A program made the position numbers and the translations under genes. DNA of 64,000 nt from Hypericum androsaemum (taxonomy: Eukaryota > Streptophyta > Magnoliopsida > Malpighiales > Hypericaceae), in assembly GCA_963995505.1 (NCBI GenBank), contig OZ023192.1, positions 11,143,001 to 11,207,000 of the forward strand. Direction: 5' to 3'. The notes under the pieces were generated by a model. That model worked only from the letters and a program-made list of their open reading frames with translations. It did no database searches and was not told the DNA's origin. Numbering within the stretch: the first letter of the stretch is position 1; every line of letters starts with the position of its first letter. This document shows, piece after piece, positions 42,151 to 54,659 of the stretch.

Positions 42151-43689
42151 TTGGTTAATACTCCAACTTGGAGGAAGGAGTCCCTGGTATTGGAGGATAT
42201 CACAAGTACTTTGCTAGGGTTTCATCAAAGGAGAAAAATTGGAGATGATCAAACAGTAGGGCTGGTTGTGAGGGGTGACCATGGTCGAACAGGAGAAAGA
42301 GACGGAAAGGGATCCAAGTCGGGGTCAAGGAGGTTCAAAGAAAACAGCTCGAGTGCAGAGAAAAAGGGCACGTGAAGAAAGATTATCCATGAAGAACTCA
42401 TGATTGTGAAGGAAAAAGATCGGGTTCCGTAAATATGGCCTCTTATTCGGATGGGTCAAATGGTGACAGTCTTTCTGTCTTATCAGGTTCAAAGCATTTC
42501 GATTACTGGATTTTGGATAGCGCTTGTTCCTTTTACATGACGCCCAAGAGAGGGTGGTTTTACACCTACAAGTTCGTTGATTCAGGTATGGTGACTGTGA
42601 GTGATGGTTCCGTTTGTAAAGTCACTGACATATGTGATCTCTTGCTCAAGATATGGGATGGTGTCGTGGTGAAGTTGTGTGGGGTTAGGCATGTTCCAAA
42701 GTTGAAGAGAAATTTAATCTCATTAGGAGCCTTGGATTGTAACGGGTATGGCTATAAAGTTGTAGGCGGCTAATTGAGGTAGAGAAGAATGCTATGGTGG
42801 TGATGAAGGGTAAAAGAGATACAAAAAATACATACAGATTAGTGGGGGCACTGTTGATACCTATAGATTAGTGGGGGGCACTGTTGTTGATGGAGTCACA
42901 TCTTTGGGATCCGATGGAGAGGGAAAAAGCTTAGGTCATATGAGGCTGATTCGTATGAGAGAGCAAAATTTTAACATGGATGGTTTGAGTATAGTTGAGA
43001 TTCGCAGAGACATGGATAACAAGTTATGGTTGTTTCGTGGAGGCATGGTTGACAAGGAGCTATGGTTGTCTCGAAGAAGCATTGTTAGCTGGGCCCTACT
43101 ATAATTGTTTAAAGGGACGTGGACGTCAAACGTGTTAGGTAGGTTTGGCATTGGAAATGCGAAGCCGTTGGTGACACCACTGGCGAATCAGGTATCTCAC
43201 TCAAGGCCGAATATTAGAGTTTGTAGTTTGTCGAGGGTTCTACTTGATGGAACAAAAGGTTGCCTTTTGTATGGTATGGCACGTAGTATTGGTTTGAGGT
43301 AAAAAGGTCCAACGGAGAAGCAGTTCGAGATTGTGGAGCATGGGAGTGACTAAAAAATAGTGAGCGAGTCTATTGGTCGCAAGATTGCTTTAGCAAGTAG
43401 ATTTGCTAATTGGGATTCGATGGAGTTTGGAAGAAATAGGCCAAGCAGCCTCGGAGACTCGAATTTGGGGGCTGACTCCAAGTGATTGAACAAAAGAAGG
43501 AGAGAAAGTTGAGATGGTCTTATTTATGGCGGTGATCTATGGTTCAAGGTGGAGTTAGTAGAGTCGGTTTGATTTCTCAAGTTCTCATGGTTCTTTATGG
43601 GGTGATGTCTCATCAACGTAGAGTTTATTAAAGTTTGGGTTGAGTTTCATGGTTCTTCGTAAGGGTTATTTTCTCGCCAAGGTGGAGAT
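42151..43689 (+). mobile_element. degenerate Copia family 3 remnant
   Basis: Pieces in plus orientation: zinc-knuckle remnant CREKGHVKKDYP (about 42355-42390), protease-like WILDSACSFYMTP (about 42508-42545), the VRHVPKLKRNLISLGALD block (about 42685-42740), a broken pre-integrase piece near 42930, then a jump to the RT end (RFGIGNAKPLVTPLANQ, about 43140-43190), and a polypurine stretch AAGGTGGAGAT before the LTR. Most of integrase, RT and RNase H are deleted. The 5' LTR is missing, presumably lost at the duplication junction. Confidence 0.7.
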
Positions 43690-44077
43690 TGTTGGGATAT
43701 GTCGAGAAAAGCAAATAGTAAAAATTTGGGCACGGCCAGCGGCCGCTAGCCCTTAGCCCTCGCCGTGTGTTGGGGGGTACAGAATGTGGAATTTTTGAAG
43801 GCTCAATGCCTGCTAGGTGGTGTGACAGCCATTTCTTGTTTCGCTCGGGCTCTTGTTTTGGACTCCTAGGAAGACCTAGGTAGGTTTTTTATACTCTAAG
43901 GTTTCATCTATTATATAATGACGTGTTACCCAAGAGTTTTCTATGACTTTGTCACTCGGATCCATCAATAAAAATTCTCATTTCTCTCAGTGGACGTAGG
44001 CATTAGATCGAACCATGTTATTTCTTGTGCCCATGTTATTTAAGCATTTCGTTCTGTTGGTTGTTGAATTCCTAACA
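43690..44077 (+). repeat. 3' LTR of Copia family 3 (388 bp)
   Basis: It starts TGTTGGGATATGTCGAG after the polypurine stretch and ends GAATTCCTAACA, the TG...CA form. No partner LTR is in the window. Confidence 0.7.
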
Positions 44078-44612
44078 GACCCACATTGCCCGTCCCGAAT
44101 CCAACCTCCTCCTCCTGTCTAATAATTAGAATCCGGTTCTACCAGAAAAACAGAAACGCATATCCACCTCTAAAACTGTGGACAATTAAAAGCAAAGTAG
44201 CTAGCAAGAAAGAATGATATGCTCTTGCAACTAATAAAGAAACTAATAATTTTTCATTTATATTATAGACATTTACAGATTCCGGAGCAAAAGAACCGTT
44301 GCATCTTCATCACGAAGTCCAGATTTTTCAATCTTCCTCCAACAAATTAATCTCCTCATGAGTAAAGGCATATGCCACCAGATCAAGTTTATGAAATACT
44401 ACAAGAAAAACATGCCACCAATATGAATTATGCGGGAAGACAACGGGACCTCTTCGCGGAAAACGCGAGTCTAGTTTATTTGCGTAGTCATTCCAATTTC
44501 AATATCCATGTTAGTCTTCGCGGATTTGGTGCTGGCAATACAAAGTGGACTGCACCATACTGTTCAATTATGAACTGTTGAATTGTTAATCTGGAAGGTC
44601 GAGGTTAGTCGC

Positions 44613-44862
44613 GTGCAACCTCTTTATTATTTACAAGGTCTTCCAATTTTACTGCTCCTCTGTATCCCCGCTCCTCCTTCTTCCTCTGAAATTTACGCAA
44701 CTATGCCTGAATCAATTCTTAAGGAAACTCTCGAGGATGACCTGGATTACTGGAATCAATTCTTCGAAGTCTTGTGTACACGCTATGAGAATGAAGAGCA
44801 AGTTGTTGAGTCAATGGTGGAGGATATGAATTTCGAGGAGGAATGCGTTGTGGCGAGTGGTG
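44613..44862 (+). pseudogene. unassigned reading frame split by Copia insertion, copy 2
   Basis: Duplicate of 29597-29846, open to the same Copia target site. The residues around DYWNQFFEVLCTRYENEE differ from copy 1 at three positions. The family is not recognised. The downstream continuation present in unit 1 (36125 onward) is deleted here. Confidence 0.4.
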
Positions 44863-45758
44863 TGTTGGATTTGTGAATGAGCCCAAAGAAGGCCCAAAGC
44901 CTAAAAGTCCAAAGTCAAGTTAAGGTGTTAAGGAGTGGAGGTGTACCACGTTGAATAGAGCAAGGAGGATTTCTTTATTTATAAGGAATTTCTCTCCTTA
45001 CCTCTCAACTTGGTTGACTACCCAAAGTTGACCCACGCGCGTGTGCGTGTGCGCATGGCGCATTGGACGCAGGTCGCAATGGGCACTTTGTGGCGCACTT
45101 GGCACTTCGCACGTGCGCATCGTCGCGAAGAGCTGGAGGAGCCTTAAGTATTTTGCCCGAGTCTAGAGAGAGCTGCGTAGCTATCGAAGTGGCGAGGGGC
45201 TGCGAGCGCCTTCCAGGATAGCCACCGAAGGCTGGAATATCTCAGAAATTTCCAGACGGTCGAAGGGCTGCAAGCAATTCATGAAGAGACGCAAAGAGGC
45301 TGGAGCAATCTGCCTAGCGAAGGGACATCTCCGAAGGGCCACGAGCGATCTGGCTGCCTGCCTGAGTCGTATCTCTTCGGAAGTGCTTCGTGCCCCTTCG
45401 GAGTGCCTGCCTGCCACTCTTCCAGCGCCTATAAATAGGCCTCTCCTCCTCATTTGCACATCCATCCCAGCAGTAAGTGCATTCCATAAGCATTGTTATC
45501 TTCTCCTCTCCCCCCGTTCTTCACTTACAAATAGTCAGTCCGAAAGTTCTGGGTATATAAGGGTTCATCCAAAAGTTTCGAGATACGTGTGCAATGTTCT
45601 TGGAAATGCCCGAACAGTCGTTGTATCTTGAGGACGATTGCTGTAGCCCGTACTGCACTAAAATATACGAGGCAATCTCGTCTTACGGAGAAAGTGTCCA
45701 ACACTTGCCTCGACTACCGTAGATCCTAATCAAGTACACCGAACCCTCCGAGAACAAC
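44863..45758 (+). repeat. 5' LTR, Copia family 2 element 2
   Basis: It starts TGTTGGATTTG and ends GAGAACAACA. Like the 5' LTR of element 1 it lacks the hairpin-rich segment found in the 3' LTRs. Confidence 0.92.
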
Positions 45759-45786
45759 AATCGTAAGACGAGATTCGTGTATTTGA
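45674..45786 (+). promoter_or_regulatory. fold-back U5/primer-site region (element 2)
   Basis: Arm A 45674-45687 is perfectly complementary (14 of 14) to A' 45762-45775 just after the LTR. Arm B 45730-45739 pairs with B' 45777-45786 with one change that leaves a G-U pair. The arrangement is that of element 1. Confidence 0.6.
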
Positions 45787-45788
45787 AG

Positions 45789-48700
45789 ATGGCATCTTCA
45801 AGCACTGTAGCACTGACAATGGTACTAGGAACTGTCCACGTCGAAAGGCCAGCGAAGTTCAACGGTACCGAGTTCAAGAGGTGGCAACAGAAGATGACGT
45901 TCTATCTGACCACGCTCAACCTAGTTCAATTCCTGAAAGAGGAAGCACAGAAGATAGCAGAAAATGAGACGGATCAACATAAGATCAACGCTCTCGACGC
46001 GTGGAGTCACAGCTACTTCCTGTGCCAGAACTACGTCCTGAATGGACTAGACGACATGCTCTACAACATCTATGCGGTAGCCAAGACCGCTAAGGAACTG
46101 TGGAGTTCACTCGAGAAGAAGTACAAAATGGAGGATGCCGGGACGAAGAAATTCATCGTCGGAAAATTCCTCGACTTCAAGATGGTGGACTCCGAGAAGG
46201 TCATCGACCAAGTGCAGGAGTTACAGCTGATCCTTCACTAGATCCAAGCCAAAGGGATGCAACTCAGCGAGTCCTTCTAAGTAGCTGAGATGATCGAGAA
46301 GCTCCCCCCGCTCTGGAAGGACTTCAAGAGCTACCTCAAGTGCAAGAGGAAGGACATGGGCCTAGAAGACCTGATCGTGAGACTTAGGATCGAGGAAGAC
46401 AATCGAAAGTCCGAAGTCAAGCAAGGCAAGGCCAACTCTGAGACCACCGTGCACCTCGCTGAGGGAAAAAGTGGCAAGAAGAGGAAGAAATCTGGGGATA
46501 AGCAGGAGAAGCAAGAGCCCAAGAAGAAAAAGAACAAGAAGATCAAGGGCGACTGCTACAACTGCGGCAAACCCGGCCACATGGCTAAGGACTGTCGCCA
46601 GCCGGAGAAGGACGACCAAGAAAAGGCTAACCTGGCTGAAGACTTGTCCAAGATGGATCTGTCAGTCGTGGTGTTTGAAGCCAACCTGGTGGACAATTCG
46701 AGAGAGTGGTTCGTGGATACATGAGCTATCTACCACGTCTGCTCAGACAAGGAGATGTTCTCGAACTATATCCCGATCACCAGCCAAAAGCTATTCATGA
46801 GAAACTCTGCAACGTCCAAGATCGTCGGTCTGGGTAAGGTGATCCTGAAGCTGACCTCAGGTAAGGAGCTGACCTTCAAGGATGTGCTGCTTATCTCGGA
46901 CATCCGCAAGAACTTAGTTTTCGGCTCACTGTTAAGTAAAGCCGGTCTTAAGCTTGTATTTGAGGCTGATAAGTTTGTCAAAGTGGGTCAATTCATAGGA
47001 AAGGGTTATCTAGAAAATGGGCTGTTTAAGAAGAATGTAATAACTGTACATCGCACCTTTAATGGTAAAAATAAAGTTAATGCTTCTTCTTACTTGGCCG
47101 TGTGTTCTAATTTATGGCATGGTAGATTAGGACACGTAAATTTAAACTCGCTAAGAAAGTTAGTAAGTTTAAATTTATTACCGAATCTAGAGTTCAAACC
47201 ATCCGATAAATGTGAAGTATCTGTGGAGGCTAAAATGACCAAAGCACATTTCCATTCGGCGGAAAGAAGTACTACGCCTTTAGAGTTAATTCATACGGAC
47301 ACTTGCGATATGAAACACGTGCAAACTAAAGGCGAAAAGAAATACTTCATCACGTTTATCGATGATTGCACAAGATACCATTACGTATATCTCCTAAAGG
47401 GCAAAGACAAAAATCTTGATGCTTTTAAGAGATATAAGAATGAGGTTGAAAATTAACTCAGCGTGAAAATCAAAATGATCTGAAGTGATCGAGGGGGAGA
47501 ATATGTAGCTCCGTTTGATGAACTCTGCCAAGAACATGGCATTATTCATCAGATGACTACTCCATACTCAATCGAATGGCATAGCTGAACACAAAAATCG
47601 AACTCTTAAGGAGATGATGAACGCTATGTTGATTAGCTCGGGCTTACCCCAGAACATGTGGGGAGAAGCTGTGCTCTCAGCTAACCACATTCTAAACAAG
47701 TTGCCACATAAGAAAAGGGATAAAACCCCATATGAACTATAGAAAGGAAGAAAGCCTTCCTACGATTATCTTAAAGTGTAGGGGTGCCTAGCAAAGGTCG
47801 AAGTACCTAAGCCTAAGCAGGTGAGAATAGGACCCACGACCATTGATTGCATCTTTATCGGATATGCGCAAAATAGTAGTGCTTATCGATTTTTGGTGCA
47901 TAAATTTGAAAACCCTGAGATAAACGTGGGAATGGTCATAGAATCAAGGAATGCAACGTTCTTTGAGAATAGCTTTTCTAATAAGGAAAGAAAGGAAGAA
48001 AGTCCAAAGAAAAGGGCTCACGAGACTACGCAAGGGTCAAATTAGGAACATGATAAACCTAGACGTAGTAAATGGATGAAGGTAACCAAATCCTTTGGTA
48101 CGGATTATCTAACCTATGCATTAGAAGATGAACCCATGCATTAGAAGATGAACCCAGGATAATCCAAGAGACATTGTCCAGTCCAGATGCTCCTCTCTGG
48201 AAGGAAACTATCAATAGTGAGATAGAATCTATTATGCAAAACTACACGTGGGAAATCGTGGATCTCCCACTGGGCTGCAAACCTTTGGGATGCAGGTGGA
48301 TCCTAAAAAGGAAATACAAAGCTGATGGATCGATCGACAAGTACAAAGCTCGATTGGTAGCTAAGGGGTTAAAACAGAAGGAGAGATATGATTTCTTTGA
48401 CACGTATTCACCGGTCACAAGAATCACATCAATTAGAGTACTCATAGCTGTTGCGGCACTCTATAACCTCGAGATCCACCAAATGGACGTAAAAACAGCT
48501 TTCCTAAATGGAGAACTGGAAGAGGAGATATACATAGAGAAACCTGAAGGGTTTGTGGCTCCTGGTCAAGAGCATAAAGTGTGTCGGCTAGTCAAGTCAC
48601 TATACGGGCTAAAACAAGCGCCGAAACACTGGCACGAGAAATTTGACAGGACAATGTTGTCGAATAGATTTAAGATCAATGAGTGTGATAAATGTGTTTA

Positions 48701-49681
48701 CATTAAGGGCACACCTGAAGCTTACGTAATTGTCGAATAGACTTACTAATTATGGGAAGCAATAAAGAGGTTATTGCGAAAACTAAAAACATGTTAAAGG
48801 ACTACTTTGACATGAAAGATATGGGTCTGGCAGACGTCATACTAGGGATAAAAATTTCTGAGAAAGCTGACGAAATTATCTTGACGCAATCCCACTACGT
48901 GGAAAGCGTGCTCAAGAAATTTGAAGCTTTTGATAAACCTCCGGTTAAGACTCTAGTAGATGTGAATCTACACTTAGCCAAGAATCGAGGGGACCCAGTA
49001 TCTCAACTGAGGTATGCATAAATTATCGGGAGCTTGATGTATTTAACAAACTGCACACGTCCCAATATTGCATACTCAGTTAGTAAGCTTAGTAGATTCA
49101 CAAGTAATCTAGGGAAGGATCACTGGCTAGCTCTGGAAAGGGTTTTACGGTATATAAAACATACCATAAACTATGACATACATTATGCTAAATATCCAGC
49201 TATATTAGAAGGATACAGTGACGCAAACTGGATATCGGACACTAAGGACTCCAAATCCACGAGTGGATACGTATTCACCATAGGAGGAGGAGCTGTGTCT
49301 TAGAAGTCCTCTAAACAAACATGCATAGCTCGATCCACCATGGAGTCAGAGTTTATAGCACTATACAAAGCTGGGGAAGAAGCTGAATGGCTCAGAAATT
49401 TCCTAGAGGATATTCCGTGCTGGAGCAAACCGGTGCCTCCAGTATTGATACATTGTGATAGCATGTCTGTAATCGGGAGAGCACAAAGTACAATGTACAA
49501 CAGAAAGTCTCGACATATCCATCGGAGACACAATACCGTTAGACAGTTGATCTCTAATAGGGTGATCACCATTAATTACATAAAGTCCAAGGACAACTTA
49601 GCTGATCCTTTTACGAAAGGAATCAATAGAGATCAAATGTACAATGCAGTAAGGGGAATGGGATTAAAATCTATACACTAA
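45789..49681 (+). pseudogene. Copia family 2 element 2 gag-pol, broken
   Basis: Gag from ATG 45789. Stops lie at about 46240, 46279, 46724 (inside the protease DTG triad, GGA to TGA), 47455, 47739, 47780, 48043, 49019 and 49301. Zinc knuckle [14 protein letters not shown] (about 46554-46595) is intact. Around 48730-48742 the RT catalytic site carries the same replacement as element 1. A 21-bp local duplication (ATGAACCCATGCATTAGAAG region, about 48127-48152) is private to this copy. Confidence 0.9.
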
Positions 49682-50224
49682 AGAACGTCCATAGCGGTAA
49701 CTCAACCATGATGAGTGGAGATCCCACAAACTTGGCTCAATGGGACAACTAAGTTATGGAGGGTTCAGTTAATCTCCTGGAACCTATCTCATTCTCAGAA
49801 GCTGCCCAGGTGTTAACCTGTAGAGGTGTGATAAGGTTAAGCATTACACTTTTAATGATTCCTATACCTTGATAAAGGTGGAGTATGGCAGGATACTCCT
49901 GATAGGAGATCACCTATGTAAGTGTGAAGTGAGGCCGCTTCAAATGGGAAAAATACTTATGAATCCAAGATATGGTCCATGGCCGAAATGGACACAATGT
50001 GAGAACCCAAATATACTAGGGTTATTATTGTGTAAATATTATTGTCTTGGTTTACGCCAAAAGCTGACGGTTCAAGACATCACGTTCACCGAGCAGCGAG
50101 TAAATCTGAGAACATATTACTAGAGAAGGTTCAAAGCCACAAGCTACCTGTCTGGATGCAATAATAACACGTCAGAACTTTCGATTAGAGTCTGCATGCA
50201 TTGGTCATCATTCATGTAGGGGAT

Positions 50225-51033
50225 TGTTGGATTTGTGAATGAGCCCAAAGAATGCCCAAAGCCCAAAAGCCCAAAGTCAAGTTAAGGTGTTAAGGAGTGG
50301 AGGTGTACCAAATTGAATAGAACAAGGAGGATTTTTTTGTTTATAAGGAATTCCTCTCCTTACTTCTAAACTTGGTTGACTACCCAAAGTTGACCCACCG
50401 CTAGCTGCGAGGATGGTGCGCAGCACCATCCGAGCACGAGCACGCGCACGCGCTCGCGCTCGTGCACGCGGGTGTGTGTGTGCGCATGGCGCATTAGACA
50501 CAGGTCGCAATGTGCGCTTTGTGGCACACTTGGCACTTCGCACGTGCGTATCGTCGCGAGGAGCTGGAGGAGCCTTAAGTATTTTGCCCGAGTCCAGAGA
50601 GAGCTGCATAGCTACTGAAGTGATGAGGGGCTGCGAGCGCCTTCCAGGATGGCCACCGAAGGCTAGAATATCCTAGAAATTTCTAGACGGCCGAAGGGCT
50701 GCGAGCAATCCATGAAGGGACGCGAAAAGACTGGAGCAATCTGCCTAGCAAGGGGACATCTCCGAAGGGCCATGAGCGATCTGGCTGCCTGCCTGAGTCG
50801 CATCTTTTCGAAAGTGCTTCGTGCCCCTTCGGAGTGCCTGCCTGCCACTCTTCCAGTGCCTATAAATAGGCCTCTCCCCCTCATTTGCACATCCATCCCA
50901 GCAGCAAGTGTATTCCATAAGTATTGTTGTTTTCTCCTCTCTCCCCGTTCTTCACTTACAAATAGTCCATCCGAAAGTTCTGGGTATATAAGGGTTCGCC
51001 TGAAAGTTTTGAGATACGTGTGCAACGTTCTTG
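50225..51033 (+). repeat. 3' LTR of element 2, truncated by deletion
   Basis: It starts TGTTGGATTTG and includes the palindrome GGATGGTGC/GCACCATCC (about 50411-50431) and CG-rich inverted repeats, but ends at CGTTCTTG, where the sequence joins Gypsy-region DNA equivalent to 36352 in unit 1. Confidence 0.9.
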
Positions 51034-52490
51034 TAAGAGTGTGCAACCAGAATGTGCAATCAATGATGGAAAGTGTGCAAATGATGACCGTGATGATCAG
51101 ATTAGAAGGGACCTGGTGGATGTTGAACTAGGAAGAATAATTCTTTAGGTGTTTGTCTTGATATCTATCGTCTTGATGTTAAATCTAAGCTGCCTAATGG
51201 TTTTGGAGCTACTAAAGATGTGAAGCAGAGTTCTTTAAGTGGAGTTGAGTAGAGACTAACATTTCAGAATTGAGATCCCGGAGTCTTTGAGGCTACCGTA
51301 ATTCAGGAAGTGTGCCAGGAGTATGAATACCCTTGTTGGGATGTGGGGCTAAAAGATCTTGGTTGAGTTGTGGGTTTGTAGTTAGAGAAATGGCATATAA
51401 TGTGATTTTTCCAAATGGTATGATAATCAGAATGTTGTAGCCAAGACAAGGATGAACTATAAGGCTATGAATCCTTGGTCACGGAATATAATCAACTGAA
51501 GCAAATAGGCGTTGTTAAGAAATACATCAGAAAGTTTGAGAAAATAAAGTTTATTGTGTTGTTTGGAACTAAATGGCAGGGGTTAAACATTCTTGGCAGT
51601 ATGTACGCAAGTAGTGGCAATTGTTCGGGGTTGGATTCAACTTTTATGGAACAGGGGGTAAGTGCAGTTATTGGTATAAGAGAGAAAAGTGTATCCGCAG
51701 GTTTGTTTTTGGTTGTAGGTCTCCAATCTCTTGCAGTTATACCAACTATTGTATTTGAAGCTGCTGTAATGAATCCACTTGTTTAGTTGGATAGTGAGAT
51801 TGATTAGCAGCTGTTGTTGGTGCTGAGTTGGTGAGAAAAGTGTTGTTACAAGTGGATGACTATCTAGGCCTGGTAATTTTTGTAGCAGCTCAGCAAGTAG
51901 ATGCATTTTTCTATAGTTCAGTGGTTCTGCAGATTTTTGGAATCTTACTAGAGTCTGCAGCTTCGTCAGCTGTTTCAAATTTACCAGTTACAGATCTGTA
52001 GATTGGTGCAGATTGATTACCTGTTGTGTTGTTATAGCAACCAGGGTCGCAAATTCTTGCAAGTTCAATATATTGTTCAGTAGATGCAAGTTGTTCTTCC
52101 ATGCTGGTGTCTATAGACTCTTGGCTAGAAGTAAACTCCAAGCCTACATTTGTTTATGCAATTCAGAGGAAGACGTGGCAGATCAAAGCTGTTGTGTTCA
52201 AGATGGACATTGTGCATGTATGTCTTTGACCCAGGAGATTTGAAACATCGATTCTTTGTTTCTAAGTTGCAAGATTTTGGCAGCAAAAATTGGTTTCCTG
52301 CAGTGAACTAACACATGAAAACCTACAAGTTGCAAATTCACCATTCGAAAGGCGGAGATTCCCATGCCTCGAATTCTTGGCGCACGATTTGAGCTGAAGC
52401 TCAACGGGTTGCTATGCAAGGGTTGCATCGGCAAGTTCACTGTTACGATTTTCTTATCCCTTGAACCTTGAGGACAAAGTTCTTTCATAA
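51034..52490 (+). mobile_element. Ty3/Gypsy 3' remnant, copy in unit 2
   Basis: Collinear with 36352-37811. The gag-like VTEYNQLKQIGVVKKY segment is at about 51475-51545. The polypurine tract before the LTR is shortened (TTCATAATG instead of TTCGAGGGGGAGTAATG). Confidence 0.6.
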
Positions 52491-52741
52491 TGTAACAACT
52501 AAGGATTTCAGTGATAATGCGAAATAATTACGGTGACTATTTCGTAATACACCGTAGTATAAGTAGTAGATTTGTAGTGGCCGAAGGACATTATCATCAA
52601 TTACATCAATATCAATTGAATTCTATCTTTTTCCTTATTTCTCTACTCAGCTCTTTCTATCTCTCTCCCTATATTCATCTTTTCCCCAATTCTATCAATT
52701 CCTATCAATCTTGAACCCCAATTCCAATTGGGTTCTTCACA
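52491..52741 (+). repeat. Gypsy 3' LTR, copy in unit 2
   Basis: Matches 37812-38062 from TGTAACAACTAAGG to GGTTCTTCACA. Confidence 0.65.
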
Positions 52742-53998
52742 TTGTCTTTGAAATGGATGTGCTTTGTGTTTTTTAACTTTGAAAACTAACATGTCTTTGT
52801 ATTTTGTATCTTAAAAAATTGAGGTACTTTTGTATTTTTTGCCTTTAAAAGACTGACGTGCAATTATGTTGCCTGATGTGCCGTTGTAACTACATACCCC
52901 ATCAATATCATTGTATTAAAATGTACTCGGATGTCATCATTTTTACGGAATGAGATCAATTAAACTATGTACTTCATTCGGATTTGGTAAAAGCTTTAAC
53001 AGGATTAGTACTTTTTTAGAATTTTGAAATTATATAAACTTAATAGAGTGGTGTGAAACTTTAAAAATCAAATAATGTAACTAATTTATGTTGTCGTAGA
53101 TTCCATCTAGGATGATGACTGTTGTCGATCCCAAACAAATTGTTTACAAGGTGTTAGTTGCCCCGTTTGAAAAAAGTACATTGTGTCGTTCGATTTATTT
53201 TCAACTATATATAGTTTATACCCTAAAAAAACTATATATAGTTTATTGAACTTTTCGAAGAATAACATGGTTTTATTTGGCTTTTATAAGCTTTTACATT
53301 GGACAGTATTTTAACTTAAATATTTTTCAATGACTTCTTTTATGGGTTGTCCCATCAATAAAATAAAAAAACTACGAGTCGAGCATGGAGTGGCTGTTTG
53401 CATTAGTTTTATGTTTTATTCACAAATTTATTTAAAAAAATCGAAGCCTATTGTTTTGAAATAACTTTTGGATAAAATTTTATTTTAGTTATAGAGTCGG
53501 TATTTGTTTCTATCATCATAAGTGTAATAAAATCCTTGTAATTGTGAAAAATAGTCTCGTTGTTGTTTATGATGTTTAAACTGATGGAATAGACTCCTGC
53601 AGATTTGACTTTAGCTCATTGAGTTTGGCCCAAACCTTATGTAATCTTGAACTTGACATTTCATAATTGTTTAGAACATTTAAACACAATATATGCTTAT
53701 ATGGGAAAATCGTGACTATATACGAAAAGTAAAAATATGCATCAATTAAACATCATAGTTTGACATAAATGTTGTAAAAATCATAACATTTGCAGGTTAC
53801 ATAAAGGAAATTTCAAAAAGACTTAATGCATTAAAATCCAACAAAAGTAACAAATTTTGTGACTAAACATTACTATACATGGTGCATATTAAGTTCAACA
53901 ATAAGAATCTAGTTTGACAACACAAGTACCATGATCACATATCACACTAAGTGCAGCATATACACATAAACTTTATAGTAATACATGATTTAAAAAGT
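52742..53998. other. AT-rich 3' flank of kiwellin copy 2
   Basis: Near-identical to 38063-39319; no gene seen. Confidence 0.5.
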
Positions 53999-54586
53999 TT
54001 AAGTATCAGACCAGTAAATATCCAGATAGCCTCTTTTGTCTGAAGGTACACCTAAAGCCTCCCAGACAGCCTTGGAGGCATCCACCACGTTGTTCGGGCA
54101 AGGGGGCTGGTAATCATGGTCGGAATCGCACCCCATAGTAGAGTCACACTCATCAACAACCATAGCCTTGACGCTTTTCCCATTCCCATGAATGTTTATG
54201 AACTTCAAGCATCGGCTCTCGTGATTGAACCACCCGGTTGAGAGGGCCACCACGGGTGTATCATCTGAGTGGTACTTGTTGTCGCACTCTGAGGGACCAC
54301 CACCATCTCCACCCTTCTCGAAGCTGTTGATTGTAAGAGTTGCCTTTGTCCGGCTAGTTATGGGTGGCGAGCACTCGTAAGTAGTGTAGAACTCCCCAGT
54401 CTTGCAGCAATCAGAGTTGTTTTCTTTGTTGCATTGCCCCGGAGGAGCGGTCTTGCCCTTGATCCTGCCACTAGGTCTGCAAGTGTCTGCCTCAACGGCT
54501 ACGCAAGTGACTAAGACGAGGACGAGGACGAAGAGACCAATGAGAAGAACATTGGCGAAAATATACTTCACCATGTTACCAGGCAA
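53999..54586 (-). CDS. kiwellin (secreted Cys-rich RlpA-like protein), copy 2
   Basis: Encodes the same 195 residues as 39320-39907 and shares upstream and downstream DNA almost base for base. Signal peptide, the Cys pattern including SDCC, and the [10 protein letters not shown] double-psi-barrel motif are all intact. Both copies keep the same TATA box, so both are likely expressed, roughly doubling dosage of one protein. The absence of any amino-acid difference points to a very recent duplication, gene conversion, or an assembly duplication of one locus. Confidence 0.95.
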   Translation of the reverse strand: MPGNMVKYIFANVLLIGLFVLVLVLVTCVAVEADTCRPSGRIKGKTAPPGQCNKENNSDCCKTGEFYTTYECSPPITSRTKATLTINSFEKGGDGGGPSECDNKYHSDDTPVVALSTGWFNHESRCLKFINIHGNGKSVKAMVVDECDSTMGCDSDHDYQPPCPNNVVDASKAVWEALGVPSDKRGYLDIYWSDT

Positions 54587-54652
54587 TAATTCTTGGACTT
54601 AACACTTTACTTGGGTGTTTAGAAGTACTTGTGTGAGAAGGTGATATGATGT

Positions 54653-54659
54653 TTATATA
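54653..54659 (-). promoter_or_regulatory. TATA box of kiwellin copy 2
   Basis: CTGTATATAAACATC on the minus strand, 67 bp before the ATG at 54586. Confidence 0.65.

Larger units (their letters stand above)
42004..44520. other. spacer between the two duplication units
   Basis: This 2.5-kb sequence is absent from the right-hand unit junction. It holds a degenerate Copia remnant with a 3' LTR (to 44077) and then about 440 bp without recognisable features. A frame at 44372-44581 crosses the left breakpoint of unit 2 and has no known motif. Confidence 0.6.
44863..51033 (+). mobile_element. Copia family 2 element 2 (duplicate of element 1), 3' end deleted
   Basis: The same insertion as element 1, copied by the segmental duplication: the left target duplication TGGTG is at 44858-44862 and the 5' LTR at 44863-45758. 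The 3' LTR begins at 50225 but breaks off at 51033, about 160 bp before its expected end. Internal sequence carries its own additional stops. Confidence 0.93.
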
